Shown here piece by piece: positions 55,629 to 64,000 of a stretch of DNA of 64,000 bases. Numbering within the stretch: the stretch's first letter is position 1; each line of letters begins with the position of its first letter. Source of the stretch: Deltaproteobacteria bacterium (GTDB taxonomy: Bacteria > Myxococcota > Kuafuiibacteriia > Kuafuiibacteriales > Kuafuiibacteriaceae); contig JADJPE010000005.1 in assembly GCA_016713425.1 (NCBI GenBank), forward strand, positions 7,050,001 through 7,114,000, given 5' to 3'. The translations under genes and the position numbers were made by a program. The notes beneath the pieces are model-generated. The model worked only from the letters and a program-made list of their open reading frames with translations, ran no database searches and was not told the origin of the DNA.

Positions 55629-58600
55629 TCGTCGTCCTCCTCGCGCGTCAGGACGACGTTGATGCGCTTCGTGCCCTGCTCCAAGAGCGCCTTTCGGACC
55701 TGCGCGAGAAAGCTCGAGATGGCCTCGGCATCGTTCGGATTCAAGCGAACCTTGAGCAGGATCACGCCGGGCGCGGTGGGCGGTGGCACGACCGATGACT
55801 GAGGCGGCGGTGGAGATGTCGACGTGGGCGGCTGCGGCGACGGCTGCGGCGACGGCTGCGGCGACGGCTGCGGCCACGGCTGCGGCCACGGCTGCGGCCA
55901 CGGCGACGGCGGCGGCGGCTGTTCGATGAGTCGCTTGATCAGCTCTTGCGCCTTCTTGTTCCAGGCCGAGATCCAGTCCTTGGTCAGCGGCTGCTCGGCC
56001 TGCGCCGCGGCCATGCGCCCGTCGAGCGCACTCAAGTGCCCACGGACCTCGGTGCCGATGGTCGCGTGGTGGACGCCCGCCTTGAGGTTCGCGCGCGCAT
56101 GCTCGTTGAGCTCACCCAGCGCGTCTCGGATCGTCTCCGCCTGCTGCACGATCGAGCGAATCGCGTCCGAGTTGTCGTCGGGCCAGGCTGCGAGCAGCTC
56201 GGCCAGCACCTTGTGGCTGTCGGTCGTCGTCTGGGCCACGGCGCCAAGCCGGGTGTTCGCAGTGGACAGCTCCTTGAGCCGGTCGCCCTGCTCGACGCCG
56301 AGATGCACCAGCCGGGAATGGAGGCCCTGGAGCACCGTGCGCTTGGCCTGCCCGTGACCTCTGAGCGCGGCCGCGAAGCGATCCTGGCCTTGCAGGGAGC
56401 GGTGGGCAGGGGGGCGAGGCTCCTCGAAGAGCTGGTTGCCGAGATCGCGAAGCCGGTGCCAGTCCGCCGCACTCACCAGCTTGCCGCGTTGTAGCCGCAC
56501 CCGCGTGGTCTGCGGCATCCCGATGCGAACGTCGACGGTCTCCCCGTCGATCTCCTGCAGAGCCCGGTGGTCGCGCTGGCAGAGGAAGCACAGGAAGAGG
56601 TCGACGACCAGCGGCTGAAAGCCGTAGGTCTCTCGCAGGTGGTCCGCGATCGGCGTCCAGGCGACCGAGTCCTGATCGGTGCGTTGCAGGACGTCCTTGA
56701 TGTACCGAGAGTCGAGACGCAGCGAGGCCTTGGTCTGACCAAGGTTCACCAGTTCGAGCGGCTGCCCGAGGGTCCTCAGCACCTTCCCCGCGTTCTCGTC
56801 GTAGGCGACCGAGACGTTGGTCTCACCGGCGTCGACCATCCACTTCAACAGGGACTCGAGGTCGGCCTTCTTCGGCTCGGCGAGGAAGGTCGGGTGCTGC
56901 GGGTACCGGCGATCCATGAGGAGCGCCGCGATGTGCTCGAGGTTCTCGGCCAGCGTCTCGCGTGGCCGGCTGCTGTCGACGTCAGAGATGAGCGCGAAGA
57001 ACTCGCCGTGACGGACGTAGACCTCCTTGAGCAGGTCCTCGAGCTGGCCCTCGAGCGTTTTCTGCCGAATGCCCGCCTGATCGAGGATCTTGCTCCGGTC
57101 CTGCGTGCCGAGCGTCTCAAGCAGGTCCTCTTGGCCAGCGTCCGAGAGGAGATACCGGACGGCCGCGAGCTCCGTGAGCACGCCGAGTTCGGTCGGGCTC
57201 ATGTGCCGCGGCAACCAGCACACGGTGTGCAGGAGCCCCTGCTTCTTGCGCACGTTCGTCGCGCGCAGGCGATCCTCGTCGACGGTGTGTCCGGGCTCGT
57301 CCCACGGGTAGTCGACCAGCACCTTGAACGCGCCCTCGGGAGGCGTGAAGTCGTCGTACGACATCTCGCGGACGTTCCCGAGCTTGATGCGCCCGCGCCG
57401 CTTGGTTCGTCGCCAAACGAGGTCCCAGTCACCCTCGTTGGCACCACCCTCCTCGAAGCCCTTGACGCCGTCGAGCGCGAGTCCCTGCTTCAGCGCACCC
57501 CAAAAGACCTTGAACCGCTGCGCCGGGTTGTCGACCTTGGAGCGCGCGCGCCCGAGCACCTCGCCGAGGCTCACGCGCCCGAGCACGAAACGCACGAGCG
57601 CGGTCTTGCCCTGTCCGGCGACCTGGAGATCGGGGACGCGCTGCGAGAGCGCCAGCAGATCGGTCTCGGCGACCCGCACCTGGCCACGGAAGGTCTCGCC
57701 TTCCACGTCGACGGCGTTGAGCTGCACGAGGCGCTCGATGGTCAGCCCGCCCTGCTTCAGGCGCGGTGAAACCTCGGCAAGGAGCACGGTCTTCACGAGC
57801 TGGTCGAGGGCACGACGACGCTCCTCGTGGAACTCCGAGCCGGGCCCCTCGCCCATCTTCACCATCGCGGGCGCGAGACGTGCGTAGTACTGGTGGTGGA
57901 TGTCCTGCATCAGGTCCACCTTCTTGCTCGCCTCGACCCCCGACTCCGGGAAGATGGCCGCGAAGGCAGAGCCCACCGGCAGGAACTCGCCGAGCGGCAG
58001 CTTCGGGTAGTGGATGACGAGCAGCTCGTAGAGGAGGCGCAGCGCGGAGCGCTCGCGCTGCATCAGCGACGTCACGTCCACGAGCATCTCGATCAACGCC
58101 GGATGAAACGGATAGACGTCGCGCAGGTAGTCGATGTCGGCGCCCACAAGCAGCGCCGGCAGCACCTTGTGGTGCCGGTCCGCCAGCGAGCTGACCGCTG
58201 CCTGCACCGCGCTCGCGTTCTTCGGGCGCAGCACGCGGCCGCGGACGATGTGGCGCAGCTCCACGTCCTGGAGCTTCGTGACCTCGAAGCGCTTGGCGTG
58301 GTGGTCGAGGTGCTCGTGGATCTTGCTCTCGTCGACGAGGTCCGGGAAGAACTCCTGCAGGTTCCGCTGGCGTGCGACAAAGACGAAGATCGGCGCGGGA
58401 CGCTGGCCGGTGTTGTGGTCGACGATGACGTTGAGGTTGTTGATCTCCTGGACGAACTCTTGGCCTGACTTCTCGGCCAACCAGAGCAGGAACTCGTCGA
58501 TCATCAGGACGATGCCGCCAAAGCCCTGAGCCTTGGCGTGCGCCGCCATGCGCGAGAGGCCGTCGCTCCACCGCGGGTCGATGCCCGCATCCGCTGCGTT

Positions 58601-59299
58601 ACGCCCCTTGTACTTGAGCCAGGTGCGCGCGAAGCGCTCACGCGCCTGTGTCGAGCCGCCCGCGATGGCCTCGAAGTCCTCGCGGCCGCCGACGATGCTC
58701 TCCGCCTCGAGCCGCTTCCAGACGATGTCGCCGTACTCCTTTACCTCGCGCCGGACCTCCTCGAAGATCGCATCGACCTTGAGGAACTCGAAGGGTGCCT
58801 TGCTGCGCCGCTTGAGCGCGGCATTGAAGCCTTCGTACACGGCGCGATCGAAGCCCGTGCTCTTGCCACGAACGGAGAGCATGTGGATGCGGACGACGAG
58901 GAGACCCGCCTTCGCGAGCCAGGCCTCGTGGTCCGCCGAGTCACGCCCCTTGCTGGCCTGCGAATCCTTGTGCGCGTTGAGGAGCGGGTGGAACTTCTTC
59001 CACGCGGGCTGGGTGCCCTCGAGCAGCAGCGAGAGCATGGTCATGAAGTGCGACTTGCCGCTTCCGAAGCTGCCGTGGATGAAGCGTCCGTACTCCTCGC
59101 CGCGATCGAACACCTGCTTCATGTCGTCGAGGATGCGAGGCAGCTCCTTCTCGACGGCCGGCGTGATGACATAGTCGTCGACGAGCTGCTTGACCTCGTC
59201 GGAACCCGGATCGGACTCGCCCAGCTTGACGACGAAGCCCATCGCCCGGATGTCCTCAGGGCGGGGAAGATCGAACGCGTCGGTGATGGTCGTGGTCAT
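55475..59299 (-). CDS. pglY: BREX-2 ATPase PglY (DUF6079-like)
   Basis: A large P-loop ATPase: 1224 residues if it ended at 55625 as expected, 1274 as the frame stands. Walker A GSFGSGKS (76-83) is followed by Walker B-like GGIVLMIDEFLLWLAEK and the DUF6079/BrxC-like body. It corresponds to PglY/BrxC, the ATPase of the BREX complex. ATG at 59299 overlaps the darG stop (ATGA). The C-terminal part has a Pro/Gln/Trp repeat linker and then a conserved PGVILLKVRLNPNDAEAISSFL segment ending EEDDE. After that come 50 residues read from the pglZ region in another frame, because TTA stands where a TGA stop would be. Confidence 0.88.
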   Translation of the reverse strand: MTTTITDAFDLPRPEDIRAMGFVVKLGESDPGSDEVKQLVDDYVITPAVEKELPRILDDMKQVFDRGEEYGRFIHGSFGSGKSHFMTMLSLLLEGTQPAWKKFHPLLNAHKDSQASKGRDSADHEAWLAKAGLLVVRIHMLSVRGKSTGFDRAVYEGFNAALKRRSKAPFEFLKVDAIFEEVRREVKEYGDIVWKRLEAESIVGGREDFEAIAGGSTQARERFARTWLKYKGRNAADAGIDPRWSDGLSRMAAHAKAQGFGGIVLMIDEFLLWLAEKSGQEFVQEINNLNVIVDHNTGQRPAPIFVFVARQRNLQEFFPDLVDESKIHEHLDHHAKRFEVTKLQDVELRHIVRGRVLRPKNASAVQAAVSSLADRHHKVLPALLVGADIDYLRDVYPFHPALIEMLVDVTSLMQRERSALRLLYELLVIHYPKLPLGEFLPVGSAFAAIFPESGVEASKKVDLMQDIHHQYYARLAPAMVKMGEGPGSEFHEERRRALDQLVKTVLLAEVSPRLKQGGLTIERLVQLNAVDVEGETFRGQVRVAETDLLALSQRVPDLQVAGQGKTALVRFVLGRVSLGEVLGRARSKVDNPAQRFKVFWGALKQGLALDGVKGFEEGGANEGDWDLVWRRTKRRGRIKLGNVREMSYDDFTPPEGAFKVLVDYPWDEPGHTVDEDRLRATNVRKKQGLLHTVCWLPRHMSPTELGVLTELAAVRYLLSDAGQEDLLETLGTQDRSKILDQAGIRQKTLEGQLEDLLKEVYVRHGEFFALISDVDSSRPRETLAENLEHIAALLMDRRYPQHPTFLAEPKKADLESLLKWMVDAGETNVSVAYDENAGKVLRTLGQPLELVNLGQTKASLRLDSRYIKDVLQRTDQDSVAWTPIADHLRETYGFQPLVVDLFLCFLCQRDHRALQEIDGETVDVRIGMPQTTRVRLQRGKLVSAADWHRLRDLGNQLFEEPRPPAHRSLQGQDRFAAALRGHGQAKRTVLQGLHSRLVHLGVEQGDRLKELSTANTRLGAVAQTTTDSHKVLAELLAAWPDDNSDAIRSIVQQAETIRDALGELNEHARANLKAGVHHATIGTEVRGHLSALDGRMAAAQAEQPLTKDWISAWNKKAQELIKRLIEQPPPPSPWPQPWPQPWPQPSPQPSPQPSPQPPTSTSPPPPQSSVVPPPTAPGVILLKVRLNPNDAEAISSFLAQVRKALLEQGTKRINVVLTREEDDELARLSYSCVASSIRQAEPPRRATCSSSTGRGSRISRQRCRRRRVRTASIA
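55830..55921 (-). repeat. 12-bp tandem repeat in pglY
   Basis: About seven 12-bp units encode PQPW (x3) and PQPS (x3-4) tetrapeptides, forming a proline-rich linker before the last domain of PglY. Confidence 0.92.
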
Positions 59300-60339
59300 G
59301 CGTTCGCTCCCGTGACCCAGCCTTCGTCTGTCAGTCGCTTCGCGGCGAGGAGGATCTGCTGATCTGTGAACAGCTGCTTCCGCAGATTCCACGCGTGGAT
59401 GGCAGCGACGATGCCTCTGTCACGCGCGCCTTCGTGCACCATCACCCAGTGGACGGTGGCGAGCAGCTCCATGCCGAAGGACGACTCGAACCCCTCGACC
59501 AGCTTCGAGACGCGCGCGAAGCGCTCGAGCGTCGCGGGGTGGCCCTTGAGGAAGGCCCGCGCATCGTCGGGGGCACCCGGCACGAGCTCAAGCGCCTTCT
59601 CGGGTGCGTCTCCGCCGTCGCCATATCCGGAGATCATGTAGCCCTCGATCGCGCCGAGGACGTGCCGGAGGTTCTCCGCGTACGGCCCGTAGGGAGCCTT
59701 CACGTATTTGAGGCGGAGCGGCTCGCCGGCCTCCTGCGCGAAGTACATCAGCTTGTGGACCTCGAGCAGCGAGATGGACGGGTCGAGCAAACCGGCGAGG
59801 TACTTCTCGAACAGGCTGATGAGCACGGCACGCCCCGGCGTCATCTTCGGCACTTCGCGCGCCCTCGCCATCTTGTCGGAGGGGCCGTCGTCGTTGGGTT
59901 CGAATACGAGCGCACGAACGTCGGGCAGCGCGGCGAAGGCGTGCTCGATGAGCGGTCGCACATCCCGCCAGTCGAGACCGCCGAGGCCGCAGCCGAGAGG
60001 CGGAATCGCGATGGACTTGATCCCTCGGGCCTTCACCTCCGACACGAGCGCGACGAGCCCCGACTCAATGTCCTCGATGCGGCTCTTGCCGCGCCAGTGG
60101 CGCTTCGTCGGGAAGTTGAGGATGAAGCGTGGGTTCGTGAGTTGCCCCGTTGCGAACACGAACATCCTGCCCGGCACGACTTCCTTGCGCTTGCAGGCGG
60201 CCTCGTACGCCTTGAAGTTCGCCGGGAACTCACGCTTGAACTGCGCTGCGATCCCGCGCCCCATGAAGCCAACGCAGTTGACCGTGTTGACGATGGCCTC
60301 GGTGTCCGCTCGGAGAATGTTGCCCTTCGTGAATTCCAT
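59296..60339 (-). CDS. darG: DarG antitoxin (macrodomain DNA ADP-ribosylglycohydrolase)
   Basis: A 347-residue protein. Residues 1-160 are a macrodomain: EFTKGNILRADTEAIVNTVN, CVGFMGRGIAAQFKREFP and IAIPPLGCGLGGLDW, which hydrolyses the ADP-ribose placed on DNA by DarT. Residues about 170-347 are the DarG C-terminal domain: SLLEVHKLMYFAQEAGEPL, APYGPYAENLRHVLGAIEGY and SGYGDGGD, known in this family to bind DarT. Length matches known DarG. It starts ten bases after the darT stop with GGAG upstream, and its stop overlaps the pglY ATG. Confidence 0.93.
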   Translation of the reverse strand: MEFTKGNILRADTEAIVNTVNCVGFMGRGIAAQFKREFPANFKAYEAACKRKEVVPGRMFVFATGQLTNPRFILNFPTKRHWRGKSRIEDIESGLVALVSEVKARGIKSIAIPPLGCGLGGLDWRDVRPLIEHAFAALPDVRALVFEPNDDGPSDKMARAREVPKMTPGRAVLISLFEKYLAGLLDPSISLLEVHKLMYFAQEAGEPLRLKYVKAPYGPYAENLRHVLGAIEGYMISGYGDGGDAPEKALELVPGAPDDARAFLKGHPATLERFARVSKLVEGFESSFGMELLATVHWVMVHEGARDRGIVAAIHAWNLRKQLFTDQQILLAAKRLTDEGWVTGANA

Positions 60340-60348
60340 CGTCGCTCC

Positions 60349-61017
60349 TCAGAAGTACCAGCTCGGTTGAACCGAGATTTGCGGCTTATGCGCCGCGTTT
60401 GCGATGGCTTCCTGTGCCTGAATGGCGATCGCACGCGAGGCCACGCCGATGCGCTCGAACAGGACCCAGGGGAAGTCGCTATGCAAGAGGAACTCGGCCT
60501 GCTTGCCCTCCTTCACCTGGTGTCCGCTGGGCGTGTACGACCCGTTGGAGAAGTTGTGGGACGCGACCGCATCCCAGTCGACGTGGTGCAGGTCGTTCAG
60601 GCTCTTTCGGAACTGCGTGTAGCTCGCTCCGGCGTTCGAGAGGCTGAACGCCCATCGCCGCTTCTGCAGGTTCGCCCATGCGACGACCGCGCCGAGATCC
60701 GCCTCGAGATGCACGATCGACTCCTGTCCACCGAGATACGAGAGCTCCGGGTGGTTCGCGCAGTGGATGACGTAGAGCATGATGGAGCGCGGGCAGAAGT
60801 AGAACGGCACGCAGTCCCCCACGTTGAGCCCCGGGTGGCAGCTCACCGGCAAAGAGAGTCGACGCTGCTTGATGGTGCCCATGCCGATGGTCGCGGCGGG
60901 GCCGCCGCGCGCGATGATCGCGGCATCGCTGATCAACCCGCCGTTCGCGATGATCGCAGGCAGGTTATTCACGTGCGTGATGTGATACACGCACGGCGTT
61001 GCAGGAGGCGGGCTCAT
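60349..61017 (-). CDS. darT: DarT toxin (DNA ADP-ribosyltransferase)
   Basis: A 222-residue DarT (DUF4433) protein: YHITHVNNLPAIIANGGLIS (NAD-binding start), IKQRRLSLPV, VPFYFCPRSIMLYVIH, and KQAEFLLH with the catalytic Glu175. DarT transfers ADP-ribose from NAD to thymidine in DNA and blocks replication; DarTG is a known anti-phage system. The catalytic residues are intact. Its ATG overlaps the pglX stop (ATGA), placing it under the BREX promoter. Confidence 0.93.
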   Translation of the reverse strand: MSPPPATPCVYHITHVNNLPAIIANGGLISDAAIIARGGPAATIGMGTIKQRRLSLPVSCHPGLNVGDCVPFYFCPRSIMLYVIHCANHPELSYLGGQESIVHLEADLGAVVAWANLQKRRWAFSLSNAGASYTQFRKSLNDLHHVDWDAVASHNFSNGSYTPSGHQVKEGKQAEFLLHSDFPWVLFERIGVASRAIAIQAQEAIANAAHKPQISVQPSWYF

Positions 61018-64000
61018 TCGTCGTCCCCCTCACTCGCGTCGTCGTCGTCCTCAGCGGCCTTCTTCGACCCGCGATTGCCGGCCTTGACGGGCTTCGGGGC
61101 TCCAGCGACGCGTGCACTCGGCGGCGGGAAGCGCCTCTTCCAGTCTTCGATGAGCGCGGCGCTCGGGCCCTCGGGGCCCACGAGCGCCTGCAGCTCGGCC
61201 TTCAGCCGAGTGGCTGCAGTGGCGTCCTCGCGCGCAACGTCGGGGAGGAGGCGCCAGGCGCTGTCGAGCAGGCCGATGCGGTCGCCGAGCGGGACAGCGG
61301 CGTCTTCGAGCTCCTCGTCGATGGCGAGGATGGCCTTCAGGCGCTGCTGCGCTGTCCAGCCCGCCCAGCCGTAGAGCGTCTCGGCGGCAGAGCGCCCGGG
61401 GACCTCGGTGAAGGCGACGAAGCGCTCCTTGGGAACGTCGAGCTTGCCGCGGAGCTGCCAATACTCGGTGCGCAGGAAGTCGGTCGACTTGCCTCGACTG
61501 CCTTGGCTGTACTCCGGGGGCACGGGGATGTCTCCGACCTTCTCGCCCGCATCCTCCCGGCGTTGTAGAGCCCACGTGTCTTCCCAGGCTTTGCGCTTGG
61601 TCAGTCCTGCCTCGGTGTATGTATGGAAGCGATGGCCAGGAACTGCCTCCGCCATCACAAGCTGACCAACGAGCACATCCAAGTTGAAATCAGGGCGTCC
61701 GCTGAGCACCTCGGCGACGCGTAGCACCATCGGCTGGTCCTGTAGGCTGGCTACAAGTTGCCCGAGGCCAAAAGGAGCTTCCCGCGCGGATGCCCAGCGC
61801 TCCACATGCTCGCTGAGCCGGGCCCTCAGGTCGTCGTCGTCCTTACGTCGACGGTACTCGGGTTCAGCGACGTTTTGTTCGGTGTCACGCCAGGCCCGCT
61901 TGAACACGGGCGTCTCGATGAGCTGAAGGCTCTCCGAGGAAGCGATCGTCGCCTCTCGCCGCTTCCATGTTTCTTCCGCCCATTCCGGCAAGACACCGAC
62001 GGGAGGGGCTTCGCCTTCTTCGAGCGAGAGGGCCCGTCCGCCAGCGCGAACGGTCGACGCGCGACCGCTCGCGCGCTCGAACGGACGAGAGCCGCGCGGG
62101 CAGGTGATCGTCTCGTAGCGTGATCGCGGAAGAAGGCAGTCCTTCTCCGCCAGCCCAAAGGCAACGTATGAGACCCAGTCGAGCTCCTCCTGAATTGCGA
62201 CCATGCGCTCTCGCAACTTGTCTGCCTCGAGCCAACGACGCTCCAAGTTGCCTGCGAGCTCCACAGCGGTCGGCGAGGCGCTCACTGCTTTGGCTACGAA
62301 CGCGACATCGAGGAGCTTGGCCCGACGTCCGGCCGCCGCATCGGCGAGCCGCGAAAGCGCGATCATCGACGACCGACAATCACCCAGTTCCGGCACCGGA
62401 AATGACTGAAGGCCCGTGGCGGTGAACTCGTAGACGCCCCGTGCGGGGTCGGGGTGATGGCGCTGGCTGGCGTGCGTCTTCGGATGGAACACCTGCTTCA
62501 TCCAGAAGCACGCGGTCGACGAGTTCAGAAGCCCCAGCAGCGCGAGGTGGTCGTCTTCGGTGGCGCCAGCGGGCAGCTTGATCACCGGCGCGCTGCGGTT
62601 GAACACCTTGCCGCCGCGGTCGAGCACGAAGTGGTTGTGCGTGGCGACGAAGGCGAAGGCGATGGAGAGGGGGGTGCGGAAGCGGTCGCGCTGAAACCGG
62701 CTCCACTCCCACCACGTCAATCCTATCTCGCGGTGGTTCCCGTTGGGCTCGCGACGCAGCCAAAGCATTGTGCGGTACGGCCACAGAAAACGATGTACCG
62801 CAGGGGCGCGAGACTCCGAAACCGGTTCCAGCTCGCCGCTGTACGGGAATAGCGTTGTATTCGGGTCGACGATGGCCCAGTCACGAACGCGATCGCCTTC
62901 GACCGTTGTCGCAATGTAGTCGTCCGAGATCCTCGCCCGATGGAGAGCGTCTCGCGGCGTGAAGTAGATTTCGTCAGCTCGTGTCATGCAAACGAAGCCA
63001 ATCTCGCTCGCCAGCTTCCCAAGTCGGTCCGTCGCCCGCCGCTCAAGTACATCCTTCAACTCTGCCGCCCCACCACCACCCAGACTCCACGGGTGCTTGC
63101 TCAGCGTCTCTCGTGGCAAGTCAGCCACGCTCACGTACTCATTTTCGAAGCCAACGTGGTCCCAGCCGTCCGCAATACCCGACCACACTCGGCCCTTCGC
63201 AGGGTCTGCAGGCGTGCCACTCTCGCCACGCTTGCCCATGACGGCGCGGATTTGCTTCGTCTCGGGACGACGGTTTCGTCCGAACAGCAGCACCGTCGGT
63301 GTGCCGTGGAAAGGGATGTACGCCTGGGAGGTATCGACCACGAGAGTGAGATCGAGTCCGGCCAGAACCTTCTCGATCAGCGGCTTGCCGAACTCCCGCT
63401 TCATGAAGTTGTTGCTGGTGATGATGCCAAGGAAGGCGTCCTTTTCGGCGAGCTGGAAGCAGCGCTCGGTAAACGGCGACGCCAGCGAGTACTCACGATA
63501 AGCCGAGACATAGCGCTGCTTCTTGTTCCGCTTCTCGCGATGGTAGTCCTTGCGAGCGGCGTCCTTCTCGGTGATGTACGGTGGGTTCGCCACCACGGCG
63601 TGGAACTTCTTCTCGAAGACCTTCTTGAGCGCTGTGCGAACATCCGACCGTGTCAGCGTGGCGCGAGGCTTCTCTTCGCCCTTCTCGAAGAGTGAGAACT
63701 GGAGCGCTGGCTTCAGCTCATCAAGCTCCACCTGCTCAAGGCCGTCGGCCCAGTACACGTGAGGGTGGAAGCATGCGGCATCGGCGAGCTTCGTGACGCC
63801 CGCCAGCTCGGCGGCCGTCATGATGAGACGCGTGCGGGCGAGCGCGCAGGCGTAGTCGTTCAGATCGATGCCAACGACGCGGTCGAGCGCATGCGCGACG
63901 ACCTTCGCGCGCTCCCAGTCCTCGTGCTTCGCGGCGGTCGCAGCGACGAGACGTTTGAGCCCATCGATGAGAAAGTGGCCTGACCCGCACGCCGGGTCCA
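61014..64000 (-). CDS. pglX: BREX-2 adenine methyltransferase PglX (5' end outside the window)
   Basis: At least 994 residues are visible; the frame is open to the edge. The SAM motif DPACGSGHFL lies at the edge (63998 downward), followed by VVGIDLNDYACALARTR, and the catalytic VVANPPYITEKDA (NPPY, gamma-class N6-adenine methyltransferase). Downstream is SPFTERCFQLAEKDAFLGII, GTPTVLLFGRN and a long specificity region, then an acidic-basic tail. In BREX it marks host DNA at a short non-palindromic site. About 200 N-terminal residues are probably missing. The next BREX-2 gene, pglW, is not seen and may lie further right. Confidence 0.92.
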   Translation of the reverse strand, partial: DPACGSGHFLIDGLKRLVAATAAKHEDWERAKVVAHALDRVVGIDLNDYACALARTRLIMTAAELAGVTKLADAACFHPHVYWADGLEQVELDELKPALQFSLFEKGEEKPRATLTRSDVRTALKKVFEKKFHAVVANPPYITEKDAARKDYHREKRNKKQRYVSAYREYSLASPFTERCFQLAEKDAFLGIITSNNFMKREFGKPLIEKVLAGLDLTLVVDTSQAYIPFHGTPTVLLFGRNRRPETKQIRAVMGKRGESGTPADPAKGRVWSGIADGWDHVGFENEYVSVADLPRETLSKHPWSLGGGGAAELKDVLERRATDRLGKLASEIGFVCMTRADEIYFTPRDALHRARISDDYIATTVEGDRVRDWAIVDPNTTLFPYSGELEPVSESRAPAVHRFLWPYRTMLWLRREPNGNHREIGLTWWEWSRFQRDRFRTPLSIAFAFVATHNHFVLDRGGKVFNRSAPVIKLPAGATEDDHLALLGLLNSSTACFWMKQVFHPKTHASQRHHPDPARGVYEFTATGLQSFPVPELGDCRSSMIALSRLADAAAGRRAKLLDVAFVAKAVSASPTAVELAGNLERRWLEADKLRERMVAIQEELDWVSYVAFGLAEKDCLLPRSRYETITCPRGSRPFERASGRASTVRAGGRALSLEEGEAPPVGVLPEWAEETWKRREATIASSESLQLIETPVFKRAWRDTEQNVAEPEYRRRKDDDDLRARLSEHVERWASAREAPFGLGQLVASLQDQPMVLRVAEVLSGRPDFNLDVLVGQLVMAEAVPGHRFHTYTEAGLTKRKAWEDTWALQRREDAGEKVGDIPVPPEYSQGSRGKSTDFLRTEYWQLRGKLDVPKERFVAFTEVPGRSAAETLYGWAGWTAQQRLKAILAIDEELEDAAVPLGDRIGLLDSAWRLLPDVAREDATAATRLKAELQALVGPEGPSAALIEDWKRRFPPPSARVAGAPKPVKAGNRGSKKAAEDDDDASEGDDE

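Noticed and set aside
53001..55901. A 966-residue frame for pglZ beginning MAAAVAAAV
   Set aside because: The first 91 codons are the pglY proline-rich repeat and 3' end read in another frame; pglZ-like sequence begins only at about 55628.
55475..59299. BREX type 6 or type 1 instead of type 2
   Set aside because: No brxA, brxB, brxE or brxL is present among the visible genes, and the set pglX, pglY, pglZ, brxD, brxHI fits type 2; pglW outside the window would settle it.
59395..61374. 659-codon plus-strand frame over darG/darT
   Set aside because: Antisense of two well-supported genes.
61014..64000. Stand-alone type IIG restriction-modification enzyme instead of PglX
   Set aside because: The gene sits in an operon with pglY, pglZ, brxD and brxHI, and no nuclease motif was seen in the visible part; the missing N-terminus leaves a small doubt.

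Overview
The window is high-GC bacterial DNA that reads like a myxobacterium or relative (Myxococcota/Polyangia). The inference rests on many secreted or lipoprotein genes with D/G-rich linkers, delta-60 and FG-GAP repeat proteins, an M6-like protease, stand-alone PAS histidine kinases and a lectin lipoprotein. No rRNA or tRNA gene was seen, so the taxon is not proven.

Layout. (1) 1-20013 is ordinary chromosome: two SGNH-type proteins, ribA and folE (divergent GTP cyclohydrolases), hslO (Hsp33), a large HExxH/TolB-like/beta-barrel protein, a CDGSH-glutamate synthase-like fusion, DUF924, a delta-60 lipoprotein, an isochorismatase-like enzyme, a hybrid histidine kinase, an MBL-fold lipoprotein, a secreted protein and a GT39-like membrane glycosyltransferase. 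(2) 20385-29393 is a pile-up of insertion sequences: one IS66-family element (here IS66a) with a second copy nested inside it in inverse orientation, abutting a head-to-tail array of ISAzo13-family elements (one truncated, two complete). (3) 29408-37513 returns to host genes: DUF2071, a DCC thiol-disulfide protein, an LRR protein, a bulb-type lectin lipoprotein and an FG-GAP lipoprotein. (4) 37513-43429 is an M6-like metalloprotease gene split by a third IS66a copy with a perfect 8-bp target duplication; removing the insertion restores one 925-codon frame. (5) 43780-47944 is a decayed fourth IS66a copy that was itself hit by a different IS66-family element (ISb).

(6) 48766-64000 (minus strand, continuing past the right edge) is the most interesting locus: a tightly coupled type 2 BREX (Pgl) phage-defence operon, pglX-darT-darG-pglY-pglZ-brxD-brxHI. 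A complete DarTG DNA ADP-ribosylation toxin-antitoxin pair is embedded between pglX and pglY, sharing ATGA junctions on both outer sides. The BrxHI helicase carries an extra C-terminal RNase D-like exonuclease domain. The pglY/pglZ junction appears to have lost both the pglY stop and the pglZ start by one base change.

A second theme is short tandem repeats (unit 6-21 bp) everywhere: inside genes the unit is a multiple of three, between genes units of 11, 13 and 14 bp occur. One repeat has demonstrably expanded from one to seven units inside a dead transposase, so repeat expansion has been active in this genome.
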